A stretch of 64,000 nt of DNA from Streptomyces sp. V4I2. Lineage in GTDB: Bacteria; Actinomycetota; Actinomycetes; Streptomycetales; Streptomycetaceae. Where the stretch lies: assembly GCF_030817655.1 (NCBI RefSeq), contig NZ_JAUSZM010000003.1, positions 4,154,001 through 4,218,000 of the forward strand, written 5' to 3'. This document shows positions 26,304 to 34,625 of the stretch, piece after piece (position 1 is the first letter of the stretch; every line of letters starts with the position of its first letter). A program made the position numbers and the translations under genes. Below the pieces are notes generated by a model. That model was not told the DNA's origin and did no database searches. It worked only from the letters and a program-made list of their open reading frames with translations.

Positions 26304-27886
26304 GCAACCAGGACGAGTTGCTACGCATCGAGGGCATACGGAAGACCTTCCCCGGCGTGGTCGCGCTCGACGGCGTCGACTTCGACCTGCGCCGGGGCGA
26401 GGTGCACGTGCTCCTCGGTGAGAACGGCGCGGGCAAGAGCACCCTCATCAAGATGCTCTCCGGCGCCTACACGCCCGATGGCGGGCGGATCCTGGCCGGC
26501 GGCGAGGAGGTGCGCATCCATGGTGCGCAGGACTCCGAGCGCCTCGGGATCGCCACCATCTACCAGGAGTTCAACCTCGTACCCGATCTGACGGTCGCCG
26601 AGAACATCTTCCTGGGGCGGCAGCCGCGCCGCCTGGGGATGATCGACCGGAAGAGGATGGAGGCGGATGCCGCCGTCCTCCTGGAGCGCGTCGGTGTGAA
26701 CGTGTCCCCCCGCGCGCGGGTGCGTGAACTCGGTATCGCGCGTCTTCAGATGGTCGAGATCGCGAAGGCGCTGAGCCTGAACGCCCGGGTGCTGATCATG
26801 GACGAGCCGACCGCCGTCCTCACCTCCGAGGAGGTGGAGAAGCTCTTCTCCATCGTGCGCGCGCTGCGCGAGGACGGGGTCGGGATCGTCTTCATCACGC
26901 ACCACCTGGAGGAGATCGCCGCCCTGGGAGACCGGGTGACGGTCATCCGTGACGGCAGGAGTGTCGGGCAGGTCCCCGCCGACACGCCCGAGGACGAGCT
27001 CGTACGCCTCATGGTGGGGCGGTCGATCGAGCAGCAGTACCCGCGCGAACGGGCCGACACCGGGAGCGCGTTGCTCACGGTCGAGGGGCTGACCCGGGAC
27101 GGTGCCTTCCGCGACGTCACCTTCGAGGTGCACGCCGGCGAGGTCGTCGGCATCGCCGGGCTGGTCGGGGCCGGTCGTACCGAGGTCGTACGGGCCGTGT
27201 TCGGGGCGGACCCGTACGACAAGGGGGCCGTGAAGGTCTCCGGTGCCGCGGTTCCCAAGTACGACGTCAACGCGGCGATGACCGCGGGGATCGGGCTGAT
27301 CCCCGAGGACCGCAAGGGCCAGGGGCTGGTGCTGGACGCGTCCGTCGAGGAGAACCTCGGGCTGGTGACCATGCGGTCGGCGACCCGTGCCGGGCTCGTC
27401 GACCTCAAGGGGCAGCGCGCGTCGGCCGCGCGGATCGCCGGGCAGCTCGGCGTGCGGATGGCGGGGCTCGGACAGCACGTGAGGACGCTGTCCGGCGGCA
27501 ACCAGCAGAAGGTCGTCATCGGCAAGTGGCTGCTCGCCGACACCAAGGTGCTGATCCTCGACGAGCCGACCCGCGGGATCGACGTCGGCGCCAAGGTGGA
27601 GATCTACCAGCTGATCAACGAACTGACGGCCGCCGGTGCCGCCGTCCTGATGATCTCCAGCGATCTGCCCGAGGTGCTCGGCATGAGCGACCGGGTGCTG
27701 GTGATGGCCCAGGGCCGGATCGCGGGCGAGCTGTCCGCCGGCCAGGCCACCCAGGACGCCGTCATGGCACTCGCCGTAAGCAACCCCACTGAAGCGGTGA
27801 GCAACCGCACTGAACCGGTAAGCAACCGCACTGAAGCCGTAAGCAACCGCACCACCACTGAACCGGAGGCCGGCCGTGGCCGCTGA
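26300..27886 (+). CDS. rbsA: Ribose ABC transporter ATPase (two ATPase domains)
   Basis: A 528-aa ATPase with two tandem ABC domains. Domain 1 has LGENGAGKSTLIKML, the sugar-family block IYQEFNLVPDLTVAENIFLG and LIMDEPTAVLT. Domain 2 has a degenerate Walker A (AGLVGAGRTEVVRA), FIPEDRKGQG-type block LIPEDRKGQGLV, signature LSGGNQQKVV and LILDEPTRGID. The GTG start overlaps the rbsR stop. The last 35 residues are a VSNRTE-type tandem repeat not expected in RbsA. The end overlaps the next gene by 11 nt. Confidence 0.93.
   Translation: MSNQDELLRIEGIRKTFPGVVALDGVDFDLRRGEVHVLLGENGAGKSTLIKMLSGAYTPDGGRILAGGEEVRIHGAQDSERLGIATIYQEFNLVPDLTVAENIFLGRQPRRLGMIDRKRMEADAAVLLERVGVNVSPRARVRELGIARLQMVEIAKALSLNARVLIMDEPTAVLTSEEVEKLFSIVRALREDGVGIVFITHHLEEIAALGDRVTVIRDGRSVGQVPADTPEDELVRLMVGRSIEQQYPRERADTGSALLTVEGLTRDGAFRDVTFEVHAGEVVGIAGLVGAGRTEVVRAVFGADPYDKGAVKVSGAAVPKYDVNAAMTAGIGLIPEDRKGQGLVLDASVEENLGLVTMRSATRAGLVDLKGQRASAARIAGQLGVRMAGLGQHVRTLSGGNQQKVVIGKWLLADTKVLILDEPTRGIDVGAKVEIYQLINELTAAGAAVLMISSDLPEVLGMSDRVLVMAQGRIAGELSAGQATQDAVMALAVSNPTEAVSNRTEPVSNRTEAVSNRTTTEPEAGRGR
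27776..27865 (+). repeat. Tandem 21-bp repeat at the 3' end of rbsA
   Basis: Three 21-bp units GTRAGCAACCSCACTGAASCS (27776, 27797, 27818) and a longer fourth unit of 27 bp (27839..27865). They code for (A/P)VSNRTE-type heptapeptides in frame with rbsA and end right at the GGAGG ribosome site of the next gene. Confidence 0.9.
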
Positions 27887-29825
27887 CACGCTCAAGAGCG
27901 GGGCGGGCGCCGGTGGCGCCGCGGCCGTCCGCCGTCTGCTCCTCGACAACGGCGCGCTCACCGCGCTGATCGTCCTCGTCGTCGCCATGTCGGCGCTGTC
28001 CGGGGACTTCCTGACCACCGACAACCTTCTCAACGTGGGCGTCCAGGCGGCCGTGACCGCCATTCTCGCCTTCGGTGTGACCTTCGTGATCGTCTCGGCG
28101 GGCATCGACCTGTCGGTGGGCTCGGTGGCGGCCCTGTCGGCCACCGTCCTTGCCTGGAGCGCCACTTCGCACGGCGTGCCGGTCGTCATAGCGGTCGTGC
28201 TCGCGATCGCCACGGGTATCGCGGCCGGCCTGGTCAACGGCTTCCTCATCGCCTACGGCAAGCTGCCGCCCTTCATCGCGACGCTCGCCATGCTGTCGGT
28301 GTCCCGCGGTCTGTCGCTGGTGATCTCCGAGGGCTCGCCGATCGCCTTCCCCGACTCGGTCTCGCACCTCGGGGACACGCTCGGCGGCTGGCTGCCGGTG
28401 CCGGTGCTCGTGATGATCGTGATGGGGCTGATCGCCGCCTTCGTGCTCGGCCGGACCTACATCGGCCGCTCCATGTACGCGATCGGCGGCAACGAGGAGG
28501 CCGCCCGGCTGTCCGGCCTGCGCGTGAAGAAGCAGAAGCTCGCCATCTACGCCCTGTCCGGCGTCTTCGCCGCCGCCGCGGGCATCGTGCTCGCCTCCCG
28601 GCTCTCCTCCGCGCAGCCGCAGGCCGCCGACGGCTACGAGCTCGACGCGATCGCCGCGGTCGTCATCGGCGGCGCCTCCCTCGCGGGCGGCACCGGCAAG
28701 GCGTCCGGCACACTGATCGGCGCGCTGATCCTGGCGGTGCTGCGGAACGGGCTCAACCTCCTGTCCGTCTCCGCCTTCTGGCAGCAGGTCGTCATCGGTG
28801 TCGTGATCGCGCTGGCGGTGCTGCTCGACACGCTGCGCCGCAAGGCCGGGGCGACGCCACTGGCCACGGGCGCGGCCGGCGGGGGCAAGGGCAAGCAGGC
28901 GACGACGTACGCGCTGGCCGCGGTGGTCACCGTGGCGATCGTCGGCGCGACCTCGTTCCTGCACAACGGCTCCTCGTCGTCCTCGAACCCGAAGGTCGGT
29001 CTGTCGCTGTCCACCCTCAACAACCCGTTCTTCGTCCAGATCCGGGCGGGTGCCCAGGCCGAGGCGAAGAAGCGGGGCGTGGACCTGACCGTCACGGACG
29101 CGCAGAACGACGCCTCCCAGCAGGCCAACCAGCTGCAGAACTTCACGAGTTCGAGCTTCGGCGCGATCATCGTCAACCCGGTGGACTCGGACGCGGCGGG
29201 CAACTCGGTGAAGTCCGCCGACAAGGCGAAGATCCCGGTCATCGCCGTCGACCGCGGCGTCAACAAGGCCACGGTGGACGCGCTGGTCGCCTCCGACAAC
29301 GTCGCCGGCGGTGAGCTCGCCGCCAGGACGATCGCCGACAAACTGGGCGGCGAGGGCAAGATCGTCATCCTCCAGGGCCAGGCGGGCACCTCCGCCGCCC
29401 GGGAACGCGCCGAGGGCTTCGCCAACGGCCTCAAGGCCTACCCGGGCATCCAGGTCCTGGCCCAGCAGCCGGCCGACTTCGACCGCACCAAGGGCCTCGA
29501 CGTGATGTCGAACCTGCTCCAGGCCCACCCGGACGTCCAGGGCGTCATCGCCGCCAACGACGAGATGGCCCTCGGCGCGATCAAGGCGCTGGGCTCCAAG
29601 GCCGGCAAGTCCGTCCAGGTCGTCGGCTTCGACGGCACGCCGGACGGCCTCAAGGCGGTCGAGGCGGGCACGCTGTACGCGTCCGTGGCGCAACAGCCGA
29701 CCCAGCTCGGCAGGATCGCCGTGGACAACGCGCTCAGGGCGCTCCAGGGCAAGAAGATCGAGGAGACGGTGAAGGTGCCGGTGAAGGTGGTCACGAAGGA
29801 GAATGTGGCCGGGTTCAGCGGCTGA
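27876..29825 (+). CDS. rbsC-rbsB: Fused ribose permease and substrate-binding protein
   Basis: A 649-aa fusion. Residues 1 to about 325 are the RbsC permease: helices from ALTALIVLVVAMSALSG on, the GIDLSVGSVAALSATVLAWS block and GSVIGGASLAGGTG-type motif (here VVIGGASLAGGTGKASGTLIG). A Gly/Lys linker and an extra helix (TTYALAAVVTVAIVGATSFL, about 345-364) lead to a complete periplasmic-type sugar-binding domain (VGLSLSTLNNPFFVQIRAGA, DAQNDASQQANQLQNF, AVDRGVN, VVGFDGTPDGLKA). The binding protein is thus tethered outside next to the pore. GGAGG 6 nt before GTG supports the start; the frame is uninterrupted. Confidence 0.92.
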   Translation: MAADTLKSGAGAGGAAAVRRLLLDNGALTALIVLVVAMSALSGDFLTTDNLLNVGVQAAVTAILAFGVTFVIVSAGIDLSVGSVAALSATVLAWSATSHGVPVVIAVVLAIATGIAAGLVNGFLIAYGKLPPFIATLAMLSVSRGLSLVISEGSPIAFPDSVSHLGDTLGGWLPVPVLVMIVMGLIAAFVLGRTYIGRSMYAIGGNEEAARLSGLRVKKQKLAIYALSGVFAAAAGIVLASRLSSAQPQAADGYELDAIAAVVIGGASLAGGTGKASGTLIGALILAVLRNGLNLLSVSAFWQQVVIGVVIALAVLLDTLRRKAGATPLATGAAGGGKGKQATTYALAAVVTVAIVGATSFLHNGSSSSSNPKVGLSLSTLNNPFFVQIRAGAQAEAKKRGVDLTVTDAQNDASQQANQLQNFTSSSFGAIIVNPVDSDAAGNSVKSADKAKIPVIAVDRGVNKATVDALVASDNVAGGELAARTIADKLGGEGKIVILQGQAGTSAARERAEGFANGLKAYPGIQVLAQQPADFDRTKGLDVMSNLLQAHPDVQGVIAANDEMALGAIKALGSKAGKSVQVVGFDGTPDGLKAVEAGTLYASVAQQPTQLGRIAVDNALRALQGKKIEETVKVPVKVVTKENVAGFSG

Positions 29826-29902
29826 CATCGACGAGCGGGCGGGCGGCCGTACCCCTGGGGTGACGGCCGCCCGCCCCGAATCACTCACTAGGGGAGCCAT
29901 CC

Positions 29903-30805
29903 ATGTACGACTACGACCTACTGGTCGTAGGGTCGGCCAACGCCGACCTGGTGATCGGCGTCGAACGACGCCCCGCGGCCGGAGAGACGGTCCTCGGCTC
30001 CGACCTGGCCGTCCATCCCGGTGGCAAGGGCGCGAACCAGGCGGTCGCCGCCGCCCGCCTGGGCGCCCGTACGGCCCTGCTGGCCCGGGTCGGCGACGAC
30101 GCGCACGGCCGGCTGCTGCTCGACTCCCAGCGGGCGGCCGGCGTCGACACGGTGGGCGTGCTGGTGGGCGGCGCGCCGACCGGCGTCGCACTGATCACGG
30201 TGGATCCGTCCGGCGACAACAGCATCGTGGTCTCGCCGGGCGCGAACGGCCGGCTGACGCCGGGGGACGTACGGGCGGCGGGAAGCCTCTTCCACGCCTC
30301 CCGCGTGGTGTCGACGCAGCTGGAGATCCCGCTGGAGACGGTCGTGGAGGTCGTACGGAACCTGGCGCCGGACGGCCGCTTCGTACTGAACCCGTCACCG
30401 CCGCGGCCGCTTCCCCCGGAGCTGCTGGCGGCCTGCGACCCGCTGATCGTCAACGAGCACGAGGCGAAGGTGATCCTGGGCGAGGCCTGCGTGAGCGACG
30501 TACCGGAGGACTGGGCGCGGATCCTGCTCTCGAAGGGCCCGCGGTCGGTGGTGGTGACACTGGGCGCGGAGGGTTCCCTGGTGGCGTCCTCGGAGGGTCT
30601 CGTGCGGGTCCCGTCCGTGAAGGTGGCCGCCGTGGACACGACCGGCGCGGGCGACGCGTTCACCGCGGCACTGGCGTGGCGGCTGGGCGCGGGCTCCTCG
30701 CTCCCGGAGGCGGCGGCCTACGCGTCCCGGGTGGGGGCGGCCGCGGTGACGAAGCGTGGCGCCCAGGAGTCGTTCCCCACGGCGGCGGAAGTGGCCTCGC
30801 TGTGA
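29903..30805 (+). CDS. rbsK: Ribokinase
   Basis: A 300-aa PfkB-family kinase that makes ribose 5-phosphate. It shows LLVVGSANADLVIGVERRPAAGETV, the GGKGANQAVAAARLGARTALLARVGDD block, NPSPPRPLP, NEHEAKVILGE and the catalytic DTTGAGDAFTAALAWRLG with Asp base and anion hole. GGGGAGCC precedes ATG. The stop overlaps rbsD by 4 nt. Confidence 0.94.
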   Translation: MYDYDLLVVGSANADLVIGVERRPAAGETVLGSDLAVHPGGKGANQAVAAARLGARTALLARVGDDAHGRLLLDSQRAAGVDTVGVLVGGAPTGVALITVDPSGDNSIVVSPGANGRLTPGDVRAAGSLFHASRVVSTQLEIPLETVVEVVRNLAPDGRFVLNPSPPRPLPPELLAACDPLIVNEHEAKVILGEACVSDVPEDWARILLSKGPRSVVVTLGAEGSLVASSEGLVRVPSVKVAAVDTTGAGDAFTAALAWRLGAGSSLPEAAAYASRVGAAAVTKRGAQESFPTAAEVASL

Positions 30806-31191
30806 AGAAGGCCGGAATCCTCAACCGCCATCTCGCCGGCGCCCTCGCCGAACTGGGCCACGGGGACGGCGTGCTGGTGTGCGACGCCGGCATGCCGATC
30901 CCCGACGGGCCGCGGGTCGTCGACCTCGCCTTCCGCGCCGGGGTGCCGTCCTTCGCCGAGGTGCTGGAGGGGCTGCTGGCCGAGCTGGTGGTGGAGGGCG
31001 CGACGGCTGCGACGGAGGTACGGGAGGCGAACGCGGCGGCTTCGGGGCTGCTGGACGGCCACTTCCCCGGCCTGACCCTGGTCCCGCACGAGAAGCTCAA
31101 GGAGCTGTCGGGGGGCGCGCGTCTGGTCGTACGGACCGGGGAGGCACGGCCGTACGCGAACGTGCTGCTGCGGTGCGGAGTCTTCTTCTGA
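30802..31191 (+). CDS. rbsD: D-ribose pyranase
   Basis: A 129-aa mutarotase that interconverts pyranose and furanose ribose for the kinase. Features are the start KKAGILNRHLAGALAELGHGD with the catalytic His, VCDAGMPIPDGPRVVDLAF, and the end VVRTGEARPYANVLLRCGVFF. The GTG start overlaps the rbsK stop (GTGA). Last gene of the operon, followed by a terminator. Confidence 0.93.
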   Translation: MKKAGILNRHLAGALAELGHGDGVLVCDAGMPIPDGPRVVDLAFRAGVPSFAEVLEGLLAELVVEGATAATEVREANAAASGLLDGHFPGLTLVPHEKLKELSGGARLVVRTGEARPYANVLLRCGVFF

Positions 31192-31213
31192 GCCACCGGT
31201 GATCATGGCCGCG

Positions 31214-31261
31214 AAAACCTTCGAGGGGGCTCGGTCCGCAGACCGCGCCCCCTCGGGTTTT
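31214..31261. terminator. Bidirectional rho-independent terminator
   Basis: CGAGGGGGC (31222..31230) pairs with GCCCCCTCG (31247..31255), and GGTC pairs with GACC inside. AAAACC stands before and GGTTTT after the stem, so it can stop both the ribose operon and the convergent lipoprotein gene. Confidence 0.9.
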
Positions 31262-31379
31262 CCCCTCCACATCAGAACCCCCGCGATCCCCCCAGATCCC
31301 CCTCCGAGAAGTCCTGATGCCAAGTACGACTCGCGTGGTGGGGAGAGGGTTGTACGGCGTCCTGAGATTTTTTCCGGCG

Positions 31380-32513
31380 CTAGCTCGCCCGCCACCTGAG
31401 CGGCTTCACGCCCGTGCCCTCGCCCTTGAACGACACCATCGCCGGGCGGTCGCCCTTCGGGAGCAGGTAGATCGTGCACAGGGTGAGCGTGGCGTTCGGC
31501 TGCAGGCGGGTGTTCGAGACGCTGCCACGGCACTGGTCGATGCCCTCGCCCTCCTTGGAGGCGGAGATGGACAGGTCGAGCAGGGGCTGCACGTCACGGC
31601 CCCCGGCGCTGCGCAGGGCCACGCCGTCGTCCATGACCGGGAGGAGCTTCTGCTTGCCGACGTTGCGGTACTCGACCGACACGTACCAGGGCACGGTGTT
31701 CTTGGACGTGTCGCTCAGGTCGTAGTCGCGCAGGTCGGCGAGGCTTCCGGCGCGCACGCTCTTCGGCGTGACGCGGATCGGGACGGCAGCGCCCTTCGTC
31801 GTGACGTCCTCCCAGGACGAGTCGGCGGTCGTGCCCGCGGCCAGCAGTCCGTCGTCGCCCTTGCCGTCGCCGACCTTCCACAGCAGGGTGCCGCCGGTCT
31901 CGTCGGAGTAGGCGACGGTCGCGGGCTCAGGTCCCTTGGGCATCATGACCAGTTGGCAGACCGTGGCGGTGCCGCCCGGGGGGACGGAGGCGGGGCCGGC
32001 CTTGTCGCAGTCGTCCGGCAGGCTCGTACTCGGGGCGGTGGCAAGCGAGTTGGCGTTCCACAGGTTCACCGGCGTGCCCGGCGTGCCGTCGGCGACGGTG
32101 ACCGTGAAGTTCGCCTCGGGTCCCGGGCCGGTCACCGCGTCCGAGCCGGTGTTGGTGTATCCGACGGTCAGGTAGTACGGGACCATGCCCTGGAGGTCCT
32201 CGTCCATGGTGACGTCTTCGAGGTCGGCGGCCGTGCCACGCGTGAGCCGCTTGGGGGCGATCTTCACCTGCTGCGTCGCACTGGAACTGGTCCACGTCCC
32301 TTCGCGTACGGTCGACTCGACCGTCAGCGCCACGGGTTTGCTGGTTCCCTTGCCGGAATCGGCGCCCGCCCGGTCACCGGAACCGCCCGAGTCGGAGCCG
32401 TCCGCCCCACAGGCCGTCACCACCAGCGCGAGCACACCGGCCCCCGCAATTCCCGCCATCGCCCTGCGCGTACGCATCCGCACCCCGTGTTTGCTCTCCG
32501 CTGTTCTGTTCAC
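31380..32513 (-). CDS. Secreted lipoprotein with two copies of one domain
   Basis: A 377-aa lipoprotein, or 365 aa if it starts at the second Met (MRTRRAMAG), which gives a more usual signal peptide. Lipobox VVTAC with the acylated Cys near residue 35, then a Gly/Ser/Asp linker. The mature part repeats: QQVKIAPKRLTRGTAADLED...YYLTVGYTNTGSD and VPIRVTPKSVRAGSLADLRD...WYVSVEYRNVGKQ, about 150 residues apart, each followed by paired cysteines. The folds look immunoglobulin-like. Function unknown. It is convergent to the ribose operon with a shared terminator. Confidence 0.8.
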   Translation of the reverse strand: MNRTAESKHGVRMRTRRAMAGIAGAGVLALVVTACGADGSDSGGSGDRAGADSGKGTSKPVALTVESTVREGTWTSSSATQQVKIAPKRLTRGTAADLEDVTMDEDLQGMVPYYLTVGYTNTGSDAVTGPGPEANFTVTVADGTPGTPVNLWNANSLATAPSTSLPDDCDKAGPASVPPGGTATVCQLVMMPKGPEPATVAYSDETGGTLLWKVGDGKGDDGLLAAGTTADSSWEDVTTKGAAVPIRVTPKSVRAGSLADLRDYDLSDTSKNTVPWYVSVEYRNVGKQKLLPVMDDGVALRSAGGRDVQPLLDLSISASKEGEGIDQCRGSVSNTRLQPNATLTLCTIYLLPKGDRPAMVSFKGEGTGVKPLRWRAS

Positions 32514-32637
32514 GACGCGAACAGCCTATACACAGGGGATCTTGCGCGATCCGGCCGCCGGGAGTCTCCCCCACCCGGCGGCCGTCGATCGCTTCCGGCG
32601 AGACCGGTGACGCGTTCGCCTCCGCTCGCTCACGCAC

Positions 32638-33477
32638 TCATCGGATCACGTGCTCCACGAACCGTGCCGCGGTCTCCGCGAGCACCTCTCGGCCGTCCCG
32701 TGCCCACAACGCGTCGTTGAACAGCTCGACTTCGATCGGCCCGGTGTAGCCGGCCGCCTCCACGTAGCCCTTCCACTCCCGCATGTCGATCGAGCCGTCC
32801 CCGATCTGGCCGCGGCCGTTGAGGACGCCCTCCGGCAGCGGGGTGGTCCAGTCGGCGAGCTGGAAGGTGTGGATACGGCCGCCCGCACCCGCGCGGGCGA
32901 TCTGCGCGGGGGCCGTGTCGTCCCACCAGATGTGGTACGTGTCCACCGTGACGCCGACCTGGTGGGCCGGGAAGCGTTCCGCGAGGTCGAGGGCCTGGGT
33001 GAGGGTCGAGACCACGCAGCGGTCGGCGGCGTACATGGGGTGCAGCGGCTCGATGGCCAGCTTCACGCCGTGCTGCTCCGCGTACGGGCCCAGCTCGGCC
33101 AGCGCGTCGGCGATCCGCTCCCGGGCGCCGTGCAGGTCCTTGGAGCCGGCCGGCAGGCCGCCGGAGACCAGAACCAGGACCTCGGTGCCGAGGGTGGCGG
33201 CCTCGTCGACCGCCCGGCGGTTGTCGGCCAGGCCCGCCGCGCGCTCGTCCGGGTCGGTCGCCGTGAGGAAGCCGCCGCGGCAGAGGGTGGTGACGGCCAG
33301 ACCCGCGTCGCGGACCAGCTTCGCCGTCGCCTCCACACCGTACGACTGGACCGGTTCGCGCCAGAGGCCGAGTCCCGGGACACCCAACTCGAGGCAGGTG
33401 TCGACCAGTTCGGGCATCGACAGCTGCTTGACCGTCATCTGGTTGATGGAGAAGCGGGAGAGGTCCGTGGTGCTCAC
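32638..33477 (-). CDS. Sugar-phosphate isomerase/epimerase-like TIM barrel
   Basis: A 279-aa xylose-isomerase-like TIM barrel. It contains FSINQMTVKQLSMPELVDTC, VLVLVSGGLPAGSKDL, LAIEPLHPMYAADRCVVST, VGVTVDTYHIWWDD and IEVELFNDALWARDG, giving the usual Glu/Asp/His/Glu metal site. The GTG start overlaps the DUF993 stop by 4 nt. It is the third gene of the operon with the oxidoreductase and the aldolase-like protein. The substrate is unknown; a keto-sugar or cyclitol derivative is my inference. Confidence 0.85.
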   Translation of the reverse strand: MSTTDLSRFSINQMTVKQLSMPELVDTCLELGVPGLGLWREPVQSYGVEATAKLVRDAGLAVTTLCRGGFLTATDPDERAAGLADNRRAVDEAATLGTEVLVLVSGGLPAGSKDLHGARERIADALAELGPYAEQHGVKLAIEPLHPMYAADRCVVSTLTQALDLAERFPAHQVGVTVDTYHIWWDDTAPAQIARAGAGGRIHTFQLADWTTPLPEGVLNGRGQIGDGSIDMREWKGYVEAAGYTGPIEVELFNDALWARDGREVLAETAARFVEHVIR

Positions 33478-34625
33478 TGGGTCACTCCGTACAGGCTCAG
33501 CAGGTTCTTCATACGCTCCTGGGCCAGCTTCGGGTCCGGGAACAGGCCCAGACCGTCGGCGAGTTCGTAGGCGCGGGCGAAGTGCGGGAGGGAGCGGGCC
33601 GACTGGAGGCCGCCGACCATGGTGAAGTGGCTCTGATGGCCCGCGAGCCACGCCAGGAACACCACGCCCGTCTTGTAGAAGCGGGTCGGCTTCTGGAAGA
33701 GGTGGCGGGACAGCTCGACGGTGGGGTCGAGGAGTTCGCGGAAGGCGGCCACGTTCCCGGTGTCGAGGATGCGGACCGCCTCCGCCGCCAGCGGGCCCAG
33801 CGGGTCGAAGATGCCGAGCAGCGCGTGGCTGAAGCCCTTCTCGTCGCCCGCGATGAGCTCGGGGTAGTTGAAGTCGTCGCCCGTGTAGCAGCGCACGCCC
33901 TTCGGGAGCCGGCGGCGCAGGTCGACCTCGCGCTGGGCGTCCAGGAGGGAGACCTTGATGCCGTCCACCTTGTCCGGGTGCGCGGCGATGACCTCGAGGA
34001 AGGTGTCGGTGGCGGCGTCGAGGTCCGTCGAGCCCCAGTAGCCCTCCAGCGCCGGGTCGAACATCGGGCCCAGCCAGTGCAGGATCACCGGCTCGGCGGA
34101 CTGGCGGAGCAGGTGGCCGTAGACGTCGAGGTAGTCCTCGGGGCCCTTGGCGGCCGCCGCGAGGGCGCGGGAGGCCATGAGGATCGCCTGGGCGCCGGAC
34201 TCCTCGACGAGGGCCAGCTGCTCCTCGTAGGCCGCGCGGACCTCTTCCAGTGTCCCGGCGGCGATCTGGTCGGTGCCGACGCCGCACGCGATCAGACCGC
34301 CCACCGCTTTGGCCTCGGCGGCGCTGCGGCGGATCAGCTCGGCCGCGCCCGCCCAGTCCAGGCCCATGCCGCGCTGGGCGGTGTCCATGGCCTCGGCGAC
34401 GCCGAGCCCGTGGGACCACAGGTGGTGGCGGAAGGCGAGGGTGGCGTCCCAGTCGACGGCGGCGGGCGAGTCCGGCGACCCGTCCGCGTACGGGTCGGCC
34501 ACCACGTGGGCCGCCGAGAAGACCGTACGGGAGGTGAAGGCGGCGCCGGAGGTGACGGCGAGGGGTTCGGGGCGGGGTTCGTAGGTCCGCAGCCCGCCCT
34601 TGAAGTCGGGGAGTCGGATGGTCAC
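33474..34625 (-). CDS. DUF993 dihydrodipicolinate-synthase-like protein
   Basis: A 383-aa protein related to the DHDPS/NAL class I aldolases through a predicted TIM barrel, annotated in databases as DUF993. Recognisable parts are SRTVFSAAHVVADPYADG, RHHLWSHGLGVAEAMDTAQRG, LHWLGPMFDPALEGYWGS, DGIKVSLLDAQREVDLRRRL with a likely Schiff-base Lys in GIKVSL, and GDDFNYPELIAGDE. GTG at 34625 overlaps the oxidoreductase stop by 4 nt. I infer a retro-aldol step on an oxidised sugar; the reaction is not known to me. Confidence 0.82.
   Translation of the reverse strand: MTIRLPDFKGGLRTYEPRPEPLAVTSGAAFTSRTVFSAAHVVADPYADGSPDSPAAVDWDATLAFRHHLWSHGLGVAEAMDTAQRGMGLDWAGAAELIRRSAAEAKAVGGLIACGVGTDQIAAGTLEEVRAAYEEQLALVEESGAQAILMASRALAAAAKGPEDYLDVYGHLLRQSAEPVILHWLGPMFDPALEGYWGSTDLDAATDTFLEVIAAHPDKVDGIKVSLLDAQREVDLRRRLPKGVRCYTGDDFNYPELIAGDEKGFSHALLGIFDPLGPLAAEAVRILDTGNVAAFRELLDPTVELSRHLFQKPTRFYKTGVVFLAWLAGHQSHFTMVGGLQSARSLPHFARAYELADGLGLFPDPKLAQERMKNLLSLYGVTQ

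Noticed and set aside
27876..29825. rbsC-rbsB fusion as a sequencing artefact
   Set aside because: The join includes a linker and a separate membrane helix, not a simple lost stop codon; the frame and codon use are even throughout.
27762..30191. An 809-codon minus-strand frame opposite the ribose transporter and ribokinase
   Set aside because: Shadow of rbsC-rbsB and rbsK; low-complexity Arg/Ala/Gly/Val.
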